This document shows positions 10,069 to 21,128 of a DNA stretch of 64,000 nucleotides, piece after piece; the first letter of the stretch is position 1, and each line of letters opens with the position of its first letter. The notes below the pieces were generated by a model. The model was given only the letters and a program-made list of their open reading frames with translations. It was not told the origin of the DNA and searched no databases. The stretch spans positions 61,858,958 through 61,922,957 of the forward strand of contig CM047426.1 of NCBI GenBank assembly GCA_026168455.1, written 5' to 3'. The position numbers and the translations under genes are program-made. The stretch is from Theocolax elegans. Lineage: Eukaryota; Arthropoda; Insecta; Hymenoptera; Cerocephalidae.

Positions 10069-10575
10069 ATCAAAGTGTGATTTATTCTAGATTTTAAATT
10101 CGGTTGACATATATTTATATTATCTGTTTTAAAGATACTTATATTTTGAGAGATCAGCGTAGACGTATATCTATGTTTAACCAAAGATATTTTCCACAAT
10201 TTCAAAATTAATCTCAAGAGAACCTACCACATATGATGTGCATATGGACTTACTTCAAGGTTGGAACATGAAACCTATCTAGACACTCTTGAAAATTAGT
10301 TATTTCATCTACTGCTTGATGATCCATCTATGTTTACACCTTACGTATCTGCAAGCGTTTTGGCGATTCAGATATATACACACCAGGTCAGTAAAGTTAA
10401 AAGTATGATTTATACTAGATTTTGAAATACTGTTGCCGTATGTTTATTTTTCATGATTTACAGATACTTTTCTGTGTCCAGAGATCGGCGTAGATGTATA
10501 TTTAGTGTTCAACCACAGATAAAATATTCCATAATGTCAAAATTAATGTGAAGAGGATTTACCACATATTATATG
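10069..10575 (+). repeat. diverged tandem duplication, about 328-bp period
   Basis: 10069-10252 and 10397-10575 align over most of their length. Both share GTATGATTTATNCTAGATTTT-like starts, AGATACTT, AGAGATC(A/G)GCGTAGA(C/T)GTATAT and a closing ATATGCATATGGACTTA. Many substitutions indicate age. This is probably transposon-derived or a lncRNA exon repeat. Confidence 0.7.
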
Positions 10576-10759
10576 CATATGGACTTAATTGGACCTATAT
10601 ATTACATAGACAAATTCAGAAATATCGGGTCCCAGATGGTCTAAACAGGTGCATAGTGGAAAGCAAAAATTAAGAGTATCAAATGGTCTAATCCACTGAA
10701 TAGTGAAATGCAGAAGGTATGCGTACTAATTGGTACTATTCATAGCTTGTGTTCAAAGG

Positions 10760-11121
10760 TTGAAGCCAAATGAATACCACGAGTACTTGCATAACGAAAT
10801 GCAAGGAATTTATTTAGCAAAGATAAAAAGGTTGAACCAAAACGAATACAACGAGTACTTACATAGCGAAATGTAAGGAATGTATTCAGTAAAGGTAACA
10901 GGTTGAAGCAAAATGAATACGACGAGTACTTTCATAGCGAAATGCAAGGAATGTATTCAATAAAGATAAAAGGATAAAGCAAAACGAATACGACGAGTAC
11001 TTGTATAGCGAAATGCAAGGAATGTATTCAGTATCGGTAAAAAAAGGTTGAAGCAAAATAAATACGACGAGTACTTACATAGCGAAATGTAAGGAATGTA
11101 TTTAGTAAAGGTAAAAGGCTC
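10760..11121 (+). repeat. five 72-bp tandem repeats with a conserved hairpin
   Basis: Units start near 10760, 10832, 10903, 10974 and 11048. Each contains GAATAC(G/A)ACGAGTACTT, a small hairpin with loop A(G/A)CGAA, then GGAATGTATTCAGTAAAGGTAA. Hairpin arms are CTTGCAT/ATGCAAG in unit 1 (10786-10805) and CTTACAT/ATGTAAG in units 2 (10858-10877) and 5 (11074-11093). Units 3 and 4 each carry a change in one arm only. Relatives of the hairpin occur just outside, for example CTGCAT AGAGAA ATGCAG near 11151. Confidence 0.85.
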
Positions 11122-11789
11122 TTCTTGCGTTTTAGATGGTATAGTCCGCTGCATAGAGAAATGCAGAAATAAGTGTATTTACAGTATTGTTCACTGCAGT
11201 AAATAAATGAAGTGAACGGTACAAATCACTACATTGCATAAAAAAAGTAATATTTTAAATGTAACGCAATCTGTTGTATGCCTTTTTTGATTAATACATA
11301 CTGATTACAAATTGTTTCATAAATTAATATTTAAAATATATATTTAAAATATATATATTTAATTCTAATGTTTTAAGCAATCCGCTTAAAATTTTTCAGA
11401 TTTTTAATTTAATATTATAAATATCATTTTTATTTTGAAAGATGCAGATTCCTATGATTTGGGTCTGACATCCCGTCAAATAAATAAAATATACTAGTAT
11501 TATCATCTATTTTGAGGTTATATTACATTACCGATACAATTATCGATAATTGTTGAGTTTGCAACCCCAATGGTTTTTGTAAAATAATGCAATGCACAAA
11601 AAGATATTGGTAAATGAATACGATAGCTGGAATGTACGATTAGCGCCATCTACTGTAAGCTTATAGCGTAATATAATGTTACAACGGATAATGGCGCTGC
11701 TAGTACATTACAGCTTACTACATTACCTACGCTTCGTCGATAGTTTTTCGCTATGACACCCCCTTAACAGTCATTACAAATAGAGTTCA
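11122..11789. other. AT-rich spacer
   Basis: No gene seen. A short inverted repeat, AGCGCCAT near 11641 and ATGGCGCT near 11691, may be a remnant of a small element or part of the adjacent LINE's downstream flank. Confidence 0.4.
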
Positions 11790-11853
11790 CATCTTAATTT
11801 TTGTACATAAAGATATCGGTTAAATAAGACATATAATAATAAATATGTGGGCT

Positions 11854-14210
11854 TTACAAAAGTAGATTCAGCAAAGGTATACGGAAAGTACTTTTAAAAT
11901 AATTCACCTTGTATATAATAATACCATTCTTAATATTCACAGCATCGCCCCCGATACAAATTAAATTACACTTTTCCAGTAATTCCATTCTAATTTGCTC
12001 ATGGGCCGGACATTCAACTAGGAAATGCATGATACCTCCGGATGCAGGCCTATGACAACATGAACTGAAATTGGAAGCTTGAAAATTATGTATAAAGCTA
12101 TCAAACCATATTTTACCAAATTTTTCAGTAATTAGTCTGACTTGTGTGATGAGTCTCATAGTGCGTAAATGAATTTTAGAGGAATAAAAGCCTTCGTGTG
12201 TATTACTTGCTAAAGTATAATAAATTTGCAAACTCTGAGATTGCTCAAGTCTCCTCCAGTCCGCAAGTTCTATGCATTTCCTGTACTTATCCAGTATTCT
12301 ATCCTTATTACTAATCACATTCAGAACTTTATAGATACTTATTCGCTCGTGTAAATTGAATTTTGAAAAAACATCATTGATTTGCGTTATCTAATTGTAT
12401 TTACTCTTATGCAGATCATTTATATTTTTTAACAATAGTTTATTCAGACAAATTCTAGGCAGTCTATCTTTATTCATCTTATAAATTTTTCCTAACCAGT
12501 TAAGTATGTATTTTAATACTTGCCACGAAGAGGCGTTGCTGCCATTTCAATTCTAGTGGCATAATTTGGGCAGAATTTTGGTATGTTAAATATTTTTTTA
12601 TAAACCGATGTTTGAAAATTGTCAATTTCTTGAAAGTATCTAGGACCCTAATTTTCGATAGAATAAAAAAGTACACTAGTAATGAAGGATCTGAATAAAA
12701 CTTCGATAGATTGCCATGAATCAGCCTTTACTGAGCGTACAATGTTTAGCACTACATTAGCCGCTGTATTTGTTTTGAATATTATATTTTTCATGTTTGC
12801 GTTAAAAATACCTGAAGATGTAAAAATAACTCCTAGATAAATACATTCTTTGACTACCCCTATTGGATTATTTTCGTATAGGTACGTTGGTAATTTTTTA
12901 CATTTACCTTTATGAAAGACGACTATTTTCGATTTTTTCTCGTTCATTTTCAGACAATTTATTTTACAATATTCGCCTACCAATTTAATTGTTTTTTTAT
13001 TTCATACAGTTTATCGGACAACAGAGTTAGATCATCGGCATAAGCAATTGTACATATTTCGCAATCATTGTTTTTACAAGAATAAGCATCCATATGACTT
13101 ATAAATATAGCAAATAGTAAAGAGCTCAAGATTTCGCCCTGAAGAACTCCCTCTATAACTTCAACCTTATCAGAGATGCTTGTCCTTGTACGAACTGCCA
13201 TGTTTGCGTTATCATACAAGCTTTTACATAATCTTATAAATTTTGCGCTTACGCCGACATTAAATAGTTTTTTCCACAACAAATCGTGTTTTACCGAATC
13301 AAACGCTTTTACGAAATCTATAAAATGCAACGAGTTTTTGTTTGGGTTTGCTAAGTTTCATGTTAATCAAAGCACTCAAAACAAAAATATTATCAGCACA
13401 ACTTCGCCCTTTGCCAAACCCCGATTGTGATACAGGTAATATTTTCGCAGACTCGGTCCATCTCTCTAATCTATCATATAAGATTTGTGTGAATATTTTC
13501 GTTATGTTGTTTATTAGAGAAATTGATCTATAGTTATTGGGTTCTTTAACATCACCTTTCTTATGAAGCATAATAGTGTGTATATCTGACCATGAGGATG
13601 GTACCGACTCTTTATCTAAAACCTTGTTAAAAAGAGTGTGCAATACCTCAATATAATTGTCAGGTAGATGTTTATAAAATTCATTTTGTATTCCATCAGG
13701 ACCGCAAGCCTTACCAATTTTACATTTTTTTAAACTATCGCGAATTTTACTTTCAGTTATTGTAATATCAAGTAATGGATGTGCTACGTCATACATATTA
13801 AGGACATAGGACAACCTCACTGGATAAACTAGTTTTAAATGTTCGTACCAAGTTTTACTATCAATGTAACTATGATTTGTTTTCTTACACATATATTTAT
13901 TGACAGTGCGCCAAAATTGATTTCCATTACGACTTTTTGCAAATTGACATGTTATTTGATTTTCATATTCTGATTTTTTCTTTCGCAATGTGCTTTTTAA
14001 TTTTGATTTAGCATTTAAAAAATTATATACATCAGAATTATGGAACCCTGATTTCTTACATATTCTAACAGCCCTTCTTAATTTTCGCTTTAAATCTCTG
14101 CATTCATAATCTTCCCAAGGTTTTTTGCAATTTTGCACATGTGTCGCTTGTTCTCCAATCAACTTATTCACTTTCTCAATCATACCTAGCTTAATTGTTT
14201 GCAGTGCCAC
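11854..14210 (-). pseudogene. LINE ORF2 C-terminus: reverse transcriptase and Cys/His tail, broken
   Basis: Segment 14210-13299 holds the linker and RT motifs GKACGPDGIQNEFYKHL, LHKKGDVKEPNNYRSISL and VSQSGFGKGRSCADNI. After a frameshift near 13325, segment 13330-12977 has IDFVKAFDSVKHDLLW, VLQGEILSSLLFAIF and the catalytic YADD in CTIAYADDLTLLS. Another frameshift near 12985 leads to 12983-12648 with MNEKKSKIVVF and CIYLGVIF. A stop near 12648 and poorly readable sequence follow. Finally 12318-11854 contains CCHRPASGGIMHFLVECPAH, the C-terminal Cys/His motif of such LINEs. At least three frameshifts and one stop, so not functional. Confidence 0.85.
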
Positions 14211-15425
14211 TTATACAATCTTTGAAAAGTTTATCCATTGTATTAACATCCTCTACATCACTGAGACAAGGGCAGACAGAAACCAATTTATTCATCCGGT
14301 TTACGTCCCACTTTAAAGTAATAAAGTTTAAGTAATTAGAGTTATCAATATTTGTTATCGAATCAAATATGTACCTGATAGTCAAACAAATCGGCAGATG
14401 ATCAGATAGAGTGGGAATATCTAAAACTTCAAAGTCAGTGATCAAAAACAGATGATCTACTTCGCACGCAGCGAAATCAACTACGCTAAACCCTCGTCCG
14501 CCGTAATAGGTATATATATGAGTAATCCTCAAACTCCAAGCGTAGAGTAGGGGGAGAGCGAGTTAGGAAGCGATCGAGCTCGAAACACCTCGTGAGCGCG
14601 TCAGTCGCGCTTCGACCAGCAGCGCATGAGTCCGCTCAAGCGGGCGATAGACATCTTGTATAACGAAGTAATAAAATATTATACCTTACAGATCTTGCAG
14701 TGGTTTTTAATCTAACCGGAACCGCCGTAGATGTTGTGGGCTACGGCATCCTTCTGATATCCTGACTACACATATACATATAGACCCCACATATATACCC
14801 GGGCAATCGCCTTTAAACCTTCCATTCGTTATAATAAGACCATTACTATCAAGCCATTCAACAAGAATTTTGCCTCTACCATTAACCACCGAATCCACCG
14901 AATTTCTCAATTGTCTATTTGATATTTACTCAAAATATCTTCACTTATGCAATTTAAATTCCCTATTCTACAATTAAAATCTCCCCCTATAAATAATGGA
15001 GTATTCGGATAATCATTTTTCAGGTTGTTAAAAATAAGGTTTAAGTTTTCCAGAGAAAGTGCTAGGTTATTATTTCGATTAAAATAAACGGCACAAACAA
15101 TGCATTGAAATTTCGAGGTTGAGATATATACTATTAAAAATTCGTTAGTATTATGAATCACTTTATGTGAGTATATATTTTCATTAAGCGCTATCAAAAT
15201 ACCTCCCTTCGCTCTGCCCATATTCGTTTTTACTTCCTTGTTTGCCTCGTTATAAATTAAATTGTAATTATTGAGCCAACGCGGGCGTTTAAAGTTTACA
15301 TTACTTAGCCATGTTTCGACAAAATATCACTTAAATCGATAAAATATCACTTTCCGCTATTACATCGACAGAGTTCTTAAAACCATAGACGTTACAAAAA
15401 ATGATACGTAATCCCTGCTTCGAGA
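14210..15425 (-). pseudogene. LINE ORF2 N-terminus: APE-type endonuclease, interrupted
   Basis: It starts near 15425 with LRIIFCNVYGF, then ETWLSN, KGGILIALNENIY (from 15221) and FIGGDFNCRIGNL, the GDFN catalytic motif. Next come NGRGKILVEWLDSNGL and, after the insertion at 14519-14791, SVVDFAACEVD and LSDHLPI, the SDH motif that ends the fold. The endonuclease nicks target DNA for target-primed reverse transcription. Breaks are a small duplication of the word GATAAAATATCACTT near 15335, frameshifts near 14907, and the 273-bp LTR-like insertion. Removing that insertion and one TATATA copy re-joins the frame. Confidence 0.85.
14519..14791 (+). mobile_element. solo-LTR-like insertion with TATATA target duplication
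   Basis: A 273-bp segment begins TGAGTAATCC and ends ACCCCACA, so it has TG...CA ends. It is flanked by TATATA at 14513-14518 and 14792-14797, and it splits the LINE endonuclease at a point where the flanking protein frames meet cleanly once it is removed. An AATAAA lies at about 14669 in plus orientation. No coding capacity. It could be a solo LTR of a gypsy or BEL/Pao element; the family is not established. Confidence 0.7.
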
Positions 15426-15599
15426 TCCTTGGTTGCTACTTATTAATTATTGATCTAGAGTTTCTCACCGGCGTGATGTTTACGTAGTTGTCTAGAGAGC
15501 CTTTCGGCGAACTTGTAGAAATCTTTCGTGGTCGTCCCGAGGTTCTTTTGTTTACTTTCTTGGAGACTTTAGAAGCTTTTGTAGTATTTACTACTGTTT

Positions 15600-16332
15600 C
15601 ATCAAGAAAAGAATCATCATTGTTATCTTTCTGCCTCCTCGAATTCAGCTAAAATTTTATTTCCATCTATTTTATTTGCTTTACAAGAATGTTTGTTTTC
15701 ATTTAAAATTTTGTTTATTAGCTCATCAGTTGAAAGTGGAATATTATTATTAATAAGTTGATTTTCTTTAATATACGCCTGTATACCTTGGATTCTTAAT
15801 AAGTATCTTGCTTTCAATAGTCTTTTCTTAATTTCTCTTTCTTCCTTTGTTTTGTCACTATCAATGGTGTAATTTAATTTGTTAAAGTTACTTGTTTTAT
15901 CAAAAAAACTTTTTTTTTCAACGTGGTGCTATGAGTTTTATGATTATAGGTCGATTTCCGATATTTTTTCCAATTCGGTAAATACTTTTTATGCATAAGT
16001 CTTGTATAATAACATGCGCTTTTTTCAATATTGCTATACAATTATCGAATAAATTTTTATTAAAGTTGATATTATCTTCAACCTTGAATAACATGATGTT
16101 ACTAGCTCGATCATTGGAATCATTGGTCGACAATTTATTCATAACGAATTTGATGTTTGTTATCCATATCTTCATATTTTGTTTTATTGTCTTTAAGATC
16201 GTTTTTTAACTGTTCTAAATCACTTATTATGTTAGAGTTTTCTTCTTTTAGGGATTTTACGTCACTTTGTATACCCTTGAGAAGCTTCATTATTTGCATA
16301 TTATCACTTGCACTATTATTATTTTCACCCAT
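15600..16332 (-). pseudogene. LINE ORF1 (coiled coil plus RRM-like nucleic-acid binding), broken
   Basis: The first segment (16332-16135) begins MGENNNSASDN and is rich in heptad-like Lys/Glu/Leu (KSLKEENSNIISDLEQLKND), typical of the ORF1 coiled coil that trimerises. A frameshift near 16170 leads to 16175-15918. That segment contains SNIMLFKVEDNI and IKSIYRIGKNIGNRPIIIKL, matching the RRM-like middle domain of LINE ORF1 proteins. The last segment (15817-15623) is Lys/Asn-rich. Together they cover about 240 codons in three frames. The protein would coat LINE RNA. No zinc knuckles were seen. Confidence 0.75.
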
Positions 16333-16849
16333 AGTTAATTTTTATGCACCTAGTGTAAATAGAAAACTATTTTCAGTTAATTTATTAGCCAGATTTTGCA
16401 GGTATAAAACAACAACCACTGAATTCAAATCACTTATAATTTGTCTGTGTATTTATTCAGTCGTAAGTCGTCAGGAGCGACTGTAAACACGACCGTCTTC
16501 GTTGAGTGTTAGACATGAACTCCATTAAATCAATAAAAAAGTACTTTTCTTTAAAGTTGCTTTACTTAATTTTAACAACCTTGAAATTCGTTTTTTAGAG
16601 CAAGAATGAATCATTAAATATTTCTTTGACAAATAATAAAATAAGTTAAAATTATTTCCAAACAATAATTAGCTTCAGTACTTAAATAAAATATTATATT
16701 TAATATTTTATACATATCATAGTTCTTTCCACAAATAAAACTATTTCTTTACGGAGTGACCTTGACTTATTTACTTTAAAGAAATTTTTCTTAAAATCAT
16801 GAAAAGAGGTATACAAAAACAAATGAACCCTTCGAAATTTTCGTAGGGA

Positions 16850-17005
16850 TTTCTCAAAATTCGCGACGGTTATGCGTTTGGACTGATAGTGTCGCCGCGC
16901 CTTCTGCTCATCAGTTCTTACGACACGAGCCGGCGACATCACGTATTTAACAATTGTTACCGGATTACTTTTTGTTTCTTTCGAATGTGTGAATAAAGTA
17001 AAACG
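16850..17005 (+). promoter_or_regulatory. candidate promoter and 5' leader of the SAM-domain gene
   Basis: A GC-rich patch (GTCGCCGCGCC near 16891, CGAGCCGGCGAC near 16927) lies between AT-rich flanks. TCAGTT at 16911-16916 resembles the arthropod initiator and lies 95 bp upstream of the ATG. No clear TATA box. The leader would end at the AAACG just before the start codon. Confidence 0.4.
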
Positions 17006-19163
17006 ATGGCTGATGAACAATCAAAAGAGTTGCTGAACGATTGGGGCCTAGTGGAATATATACCAAATTTCGAGAGTAAGTAACTTTCAATACCTAATAA
17101 TTTAAAATTTTTGCGTTTGTTAATAGTAGTATGGTGTACAAGAAAAATATTTTTTTCGGTTTTTGAAATTAATTTAAATAAAACATTCTATGTCGTTTAT
17201 TAACACGAAATATAAATTATTTAATTTAGTTTAATAAGTAATATAATAAATTTATCTTTCTGTTTTTCTTAAGTAATATTTTACACAGAAAATTTAATTT
17301 AAAAAAATATTTTATTGTATTTGAATTAATTAAATAAACATTTTATTAAATGTTTTTGAAGAATTGTTTTTTAAAAACAATTAAATATTTTATTGCAGGT
17401 TATTAAATATGGACTATAAAAACTATTTTATCCAATTTAATAAACATTCTATTAAATTTAAGTTTCTGTTTTTTAAAGTGACTTTTGGAAAAGAAGTTGT
17501 TACATTTTGGAGGTATTAAATCTACCTTCCGGTTTCTTAAAGTAATGATTTTTAAGAAAAGTTTTCTTGTAGAAATCTTTGGTTATATTTTATTGTCGAC
17601 AAATAATATAAAATTACATTGACTTGAATTAACTTTTTTTTAATTCAAAATTTCTTTTCTGATGTAATGTTTTATAAATTCAAAAATATTTTTTGTTTAA
17701 TTAATGGGTTACGATCAGTATAAAAGACATCATGAATTTAATATAAGTTTCATTAAAAAAAAGTATTAAATTAGAGAAAAATTATACGGCATTTTATTAA
17801 TTATGAAATATAAACCGTTTTATTTAATTTAATAAACATTTTAACAAACTGAACTTTCTTTTTCTTATAGTAATGTTACAATAGTTTACATTTAATTAAA
17901 TATTTTATTGTAGTCTATTGACATGCACTGTAAATTAAATAATTTAATAAACATTTTAGTAAATCTAACTTTTTGCTCTTTAAAGTAATCTTTTCTACAC
18001 AACGTTTTAAAATTACATATTTTTGTAATTTAGTAACTAGAATCTGTAAATTATTTCTTTTAATTTAACAATAACAAATCAAACTTTCTAATTATCTGCT
18101 TTCAGAACAGTATTTTCCATTTCATTGTTATTGTTATTTTAATTACAAATTTTTTTTTATTTATTTTCTCAGATTACGCTTCTTTGATTCGAATATTGTT
18201 CTATAAAAAAAAATCATCAAAATTTAATTGAAGTATTTACTTATTTCAGAAAACAAAGTAACACACAAGGTTTTGCCTTATTTAAGCGAGGCCGTGCTAA
18301 CGGATTTGATACCTGCAATAGGCGATAGAATATACAATATGAATTTGAAAAACTATGAGATTGTTTGAAAAACTATGAAAAACTTTCAGATTGTTGAAAC
18401 ATTGAAAAAAAAGAAAATTATTAATATAGTTGAATAATAAATATAAAATTCTGTTCAAAATTAAACAAGACTCGTGTAAATTGTCATTTGTTCAGGTATC
18501 AATTTCTTCTAATTCTGCAGAGTGCGATAGTGATGATTCAGAACATTGTGAAAACGTATCTTTTATTGTAGAAAATTTCAAATGTGCTAATGCTATTCTT
18601 CGCAGATCGGATAAAGGAAAAAATAATATTTTTATTTACGAAAAGAAAAAGCTATTAACTCAAAAAGGCAGATCATTCATAGTTGACATATTGTTTACTC
18701 AATTGTATAAGTTAACGAAAAGGTAAAAGTCTAATAGATTCTTATTTTAATATTTACTTAATTCACAGTTTCATTTTAATACTCATGTTTCAGAGCTAAT
18801 AACAGTATAGTTGTAGAAGTATCGAAAAAAATTATTCTAGCCTTTCCAACGAAAAATCGATCACTCTATTACATACCACCAATAAAACGAAAAAATTCTG
18901 GTTCGCTGAATCGTTTGATTCCTAAGCGAGGAAAAATTGTCAACAAATGGCGGAATTTGGTAACATGTTTAAAACCAAGTGACGATAAAAATGAGAATAT
19001 TTTATTCTCGGCAGATAATCAGCAAGATGTTATATCTGGTAGGTGTAAAAAGCTTTAATTGATTCAACTTTTGTATAATACAAATCTGACTGTTATTTAA
19101 AATATAGATCCAGAAATTGAATCAAGTTGTGAGTGGTTAAAAAAAAATATTAATGCACCATTA
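17006..19163 (+). CDS. SAM-domain protein, five predicted exons
   Basis: Predicted exons are 17006-17075, 18250-18362, 18496-18722, 18794-19038 and 19108-19163, about 236 residues in all. Reading phases agree at every junction. Most splice sites are good (GTAAGT, TATTTCAG, GTAAAAG, TGTTTCAG, GTAGGT, ATATAG), but the donor at 18363 (GTTTGA) is weak. Exons 1-2 give a compact SAM-like domain (LLNDWGLVEYIPNFE ... LIPAIGDRI), a protein or RNA interaction fold. Exon 3 is acidic Ser-rich, then LLTQKGRSFIVDILFTQLY. Exon 4 has SIVVEVSKKIILAFPT and RSLYYIPP, resembling uncharacterised arthropod proteins that pair SAM with this region. The end is ambiguous: a run of A at 19139-19146 decides between a stop at 19161 and a frame to 19189. 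Repeat DNA starts just after, so the 3' end may be lost. Function unknown. Confidence 0.6.
17076..18249 (+). other. long first intron of the SAM-domain gene
   Basis: Very AT-rich 1.17-kb stretch starting GTAAGTAAC and ending TTATTTCAG. Short phrases (TTTAATAAACATTTTA-like, TCTTTTTCTT) recur loosely, but no element is recognised. Confidence 0.55.
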
Positions 19164-19210
19164 ATAGTTGGGAGCGTACTGTCGGTTTAAGGATCAAAGG
19201 TTTTACCCAC

Positions 19211-19310
19211 ACAGCATGAAAGGTTTCGGCAAAAGATTAAATGAAATGTTTCGAAAAAACGTTGCTGAGAATTTTCAATAAAATCTTACAAAAATGTTTC
19301 AAAATAGTAT
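19211..19310 (+). repeat. diverged repeat (GAAAtgTTTC family), left part
   Basis: Phrases such as GAAATGTTTCGAAAAAACGTTG and AATAAAATCTTACAAAAATG recur in altered form at 20330-20930, across the inserted inverted-repeat element. Confidence 0.5.
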
Positions 19311-19402
19311 ATTACGATACATGGCCAGAAAGTCGGCTTCGCCTCGGCCGTCATATCACGCAGGCCAGGGCATCTAAAATTCTGGCCGAGTGTCGTATAC
19401 TA

Positions 19403-20305
19403 TTTTTCTTCATCCCAGTCCGAAAGTACATCTAATAATTAATCTAATAATTAATAGAAAATGCCCGGTGCCGCAATATTTGTCTGTAGCTTCTTTTGTG
19501 GCCTGCTTCAGAGCCATCTAGCTGTAACCTCTCGTACCGCGACGTGACACGCGATATTCGATGTTTGTTATGTATTTGATACCCGCCCGACATTTGCAAA
19601 ACCGAGGCGAAGCCGAGGTTTTTGCTGGTCGGGGCGGGCATCAAAAATATAACATACATACATAAGCATGTATAAATTTATTGTAAAATCGTATTACTTT
19701 AGCAGCGGTTTTAATGCAAAGTTGCGATATACATGCGTGTATAGAAGAATTCGACTTTACATTAATAAAATTTACATTTGTAGTCAAATATCAATTGCAC
19801 TGTTAAAATTTGAACATAAAGAAATGAAACATATTTCTTTCACATGTATTTACATCACCGATATTAAATCAATATCAAATTGTTAGTGTGAAATTTGAAA
19901 ATGACACGAAATGGATAGAATGAACACAGTCAACATAAGTATTCTATATATACTCCCGCTCTCTCTTTCTATCTCTCATATATTTTTATTACACAAAACA
20001 ATTATACAAGATATTTTATAAGGCAACATTAAAACACATTTTAAATTTGAAAAACATAAGTGCTTGTTGTAAATCGATTAATAAATTTGAAATAGTTTAG
20101 CAATGTTTACGTGAGGGGTTAAGCAACGTACATGTTATATTGGGAACGTTGCAGCCGTTGCTACAGTCGTTGCTATGCATCGAGGCCGCGAAAATCTATG
20201 AGCCAATCAGAGCGCGCGAAACTCCGGCCGGCCGCAAAAGTCGCTCTTCCCGTATCCACATGTAGCCGGAAAACACGTACTTTCGGCGGGGGGATGAAGA
20301 AAAAA
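19403..20305. mobile_element. TA-flanked inverted-repeat element (MITE-like)
   Basis: The left end TTTTTCTTCATCCCAGTCCG (19403 on, through GAAAGTAC at 19429) is inverted at 20277-20305 (GTACTTTCGGCGGGGGGATG then AAGAAAAAA). The ends match except for a few bases in the C/G run. TA flanks both sides (19401-19402 and 20306-20307), as expected for Tc1/mariner-type target duplication. The interior of about 850 bp has no transposase, but holds GC-rich patches, CCGAGGCGAAGCC at 19603 and CGCGAAACTCCGGCCGG at 20214. The GAAAtgTTTC-type repeats lie on both sides, so this is an insertion into them. Confidence 0.55.
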
Positions 20306-20329
20306 TAAATTATGCAACTTTTCTAAAAT

Positions 20330-20930
20330 ATAGCAGACATACCAATACAGGTATATCAAACAATTCAATTTAATGAATAATTTCTATAAATATTGCAGGA
20401 AAGTCGTATGGAAAGTAGCTCGGAAATATTTCTGCTCGGTTGTGTCAGTATTACACAACAGATTAAAATTAATATAAAAACATTTCGAAGAAATCTTGCA
20501 GCGACCTTCTAGAAACATTTATATATTTCTCGTAACTTCGCATAAAACTTGTAGGAAATGTGGCATCGTAATATTTCTACAAGGTTGTGCCAATATTTTA
20601 GAAAAGATTGAAACTAATACAAAAATATTTCAGAGAAACCTTGCAGTAACCTTACAGAAGCATTTCATGAAATATTTCTCGAAATATTGCAGAAAAATCG
20701 TATGCTAATACACGGAAATGTTTCAGAAAAGATTAGAATACTAGCATTCAAATCTATCAGAGAAAACCTTTAGAAACCTTACAGAAATAGGTTCATGTAA
20801 CATTTCTCGGAACATTGTAGAAAAGTTGGACAAAATGTGGCACTGATATATTTACGCAATGTTGTGGTAATGGTTTAGGAAAGTTTGTAACCAGTATTTT
20901 ATTATAGGGAAAAAGTAAATAAATTTAGAC
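20330..20930 (+). repeat. diverged tandem repeats, about 130-150-bp period
   Basis: The phrase ATTTCTCG(T/G)AA(C/A)(T/A)T(T/C)G followed by G(C/T)AGAAAA(A/G)T recurs near 20390, 20540, 20680 and 20810. GAAACCTT(G/A)CAG(A/T)AA and AAAAATATTTCAG(A)GAAA phrases sit between. The irregular spacing indicates an old degraded array. Confidence 0.55.
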
Positions 20931-21061
20931 ACGGTTTTGAATTATCAACAACAATACTTTTCTTCATATTTTTATTTATTTTCGCTGAATGTACACAATT
21001 CTTGAAAAACTATATTATATTTATATAGATGAGCACACCCAAAATTGAATGTTTCATACAA

Positions 21062-21128
21062 ATCGGACCGATCGAGCTCTCTCAAGTCCGCTCGGGTCCA
21101 CTCAGCTCAGGTCTGCTCAGCTCTGCTT
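21062..21128 (+). repeat. short GCTC-rich tandem phrase
   Basis: Repeats of (C/G)TCCGCTC, GTCCACTCAGCTC, GTCTGCTCAGCTC form a small degenerate tandem. The open frame across it looks fortuitous. Confidence 0.4.

Larger units (their letters stand above)
11790..16520 (-). mobile_element. dead non-LTR retrotransposon (LINE, Jockey/I-like)
   Basis: Read on minus, the order is a 5' leader (about 16520-16333), ORF1, then ORF2 with apurinic-type endonuclease, reverse transcriptase and a C-terminal Cys/His segment. That is the standard two-ORF LINE plan of about 4.7 kb. No RNase H domain is visible. The 5' leader has the GC-containing ACAGTCGCTCCTGACGACTT region near 16463-16485. The 3' end is not clear and I saw no target-site duplication. 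Every coding part is broken. The clade call rests on overall domain order and RT motifs and is approximate. Confidence 0.85.

Noticed and set aside
16700..17020. 106-codon minus frame ahead of the SAM-domain gene
   Set aside because: It overlaps the promoter and leader of the plus-strand gene, is Lys/Arg/Phe-rich, and has no recognisable motif.
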